In this document: piece by piece, positions 6,334-6,565 of the stretch
How positions within the stretch are numbered: the first letter of the stretch is position 1
Layout of the letters: every line of letters begins with the position of its first letter
NCBI GenBank assembly: GCA_023420745.1
Contig: JAEZVQ010000096.1
Location: 1-6,565 of the forward strand
From: Actinomycetes bacterium
Lineage (GTDB): Bacteria > Actinomycetota > Actinomycetes > Actinomycetales > Actinomycetaceae
Direction: 5' to 3'
Length of the DNA: 6,565 bases
Made by a program: the position numbers and the translations under genes
Notes under the pieces: generated by a model
The model's database searches: none
The model's input: the letters and a program-made list of their open reading frames with translations, nothing else
Told to the model about the DNA's origin: nothing

Positions 6334-6405
6334 TGGGCGATACTGGGATCGAACCAGTGACCTCTTCCGTGTCGAGGAAGCGCGCTACCGCTGCGCCAAT
6401 CGCCC
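6334..6405 (-). tRNA. tRNA-Val(GAC), copy A, with C33
   Basis: A 72-nt cloverleaf with the same acceptor, D, anticodon and T stems as tRNA-Val(CAC) at 3396-3470. The anticodon loop reads TCGACAC, which gives anticodon GAC (reads GUC) but places C, not U, at position 33. Discriminator A is followed by CAC, so CCA is not encoded. It is last in its cluster, directly before a terminator, and identical to the copy at 6420-6491. Confidence 0.93.
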
Positions 6406-6419
6406 GGTATCACTACCGG
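6404..6419 (-). other. Hairpin in the tRNA-Val/tRNA-Val spacer
   Basis: CCGGTA and TACCGG form a perfect 6-bp inverted repeat with a 4-nt loop across the 14-nt spacer, overlapping the first two bases of the downstream tRNA. There is no T tract. It resembles the spacer hairpin at 3548-3565 in position though not in sequence, and may help processing. Confidence 0.5.
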
Positions 6420-6491
6420 TGGGCGATACTGGGATCGAACCAGTGACCTCTTCCGTGTCGAGGAAGCGCGCTACCGCTGCGCCAATCGCCC
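6420..6491 (-). tRNA. tRNA-Val(GAC), copy B, with C33
   Basis: Identical over all 72 nt to the copy at 6334-6405, including the TCGACAC anticodon loop with C33. Discriminator A is followed by CCG, so CCA is not encoded. Its 5' end follows the tRNA-Gly discriminator after one nucleotide (C), the same junction as between tRNA-Cys and tRNA-Val(CAC). Two tandem copies suggest a recent duplication or gene conversion. Confidence 0.93.
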
Positions 6492-6492
6492 G

Positions 6493-6565
6493 AGCGGATG
6501 ACGGGACTCGAACCCGCGACCCTCACCTTGGCAAGGTGATGCTCTACCAACTGAGCCACATCCGC
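6493..6565 (-). tRNA. tRNA-Gly(GCC), copy 2
   Basis: Identical to tRNA-Gly at 3571-3643 over 73 nt, with anticodon loop TTGCCAA and discriminator U73, and no encoded CCA. Its first base is the last base of the window, so the cluster's promoter, and possibly further tRNAs, lie beyond the edge. Confidence 0.96.

Overview
The window looks like chromosomal DNA of a moderately GC-rich actinobacterium. The evidence is the thrS-HIT gene pair, GTG starts with strong GGAGG ribosome sites, actinobacterial tRNAs mostly lacking an encoded CCA, and a cell-wall-type ExeM/NucH nuclease ending in an LPXTG-like tail. A member of the Actinomycetaceae is my best guess, but the genus cannot be fixed from sequence alone.

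Layout, left to right. (1) Positions 1-3643, minus strand: read in the direction of transcription this is a promoter, tRNA-Gly(GCC), tRNA-Cys(GCA), tRNA-Val(CAC), a FemABX-type aminoacyl-tRNA-dependent peptidyltransferase, thrS (threonyl-tRNA synthetase), then the first 76 codons of a HIT-family nucleotide hydrolase/phosphorylase that runs off the window edge. No terminator is visible between the tRNAs and the fem-like gene. The encoded CCA end of tRNA-Val lies only 15 nt before the GTG start, so the tRNAs and the protein gene are very probably one transcript. thrS and the HIT gene are 13 nt apart and share a stop/RBS overlap. The 116-nt gap between the fem-like gene and thrS holds no clear terminator or promoter, but it has a perfect 12-bp tandem repeat. 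(2) Positions 3644-3888: a 245-bp divergent intergenic region with the tRNA promoter on the minus strand and the leader of the nuclease gene on the plus strand. (3) Positions 3889-6051, plus strand: a 720-residue secreted nuclease with signal peptide, OB fold, EEP catalytic domain, Pro-rich linker, LVRTG motif, membrane segment and Arg tail. A hairpin and a very long stem-loop with a T tract follow. (4) Positions 6186-6333: short intergenic DNA holding two terminator-like hairpins that face the minus strand. (5) Positions 6334-6565, minus strand: a second tRNA cluster, tRNA-Gly(GCC) then two identical tRNA-Val(GAC); its promoter is outside the window.

Most genes on the minus strand concern tRNA: tRNAs themselves, an aminoacyl-tRNA synthetase, and an enzyme whose family takes the amino acid from charged tRNA to build peptidoglycan cross-bridges. 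The nuclease is an unrelated surface function between two tRNA clusters that share an identical tRNA-Gly and near-identical tRNA-Val genes. The points most worth a second look are the C33 (not U33) in both tRNA-Val(GAC) genes, the tRNA/fem-like co-transcription, and 1-nt spacers between tRNAs.
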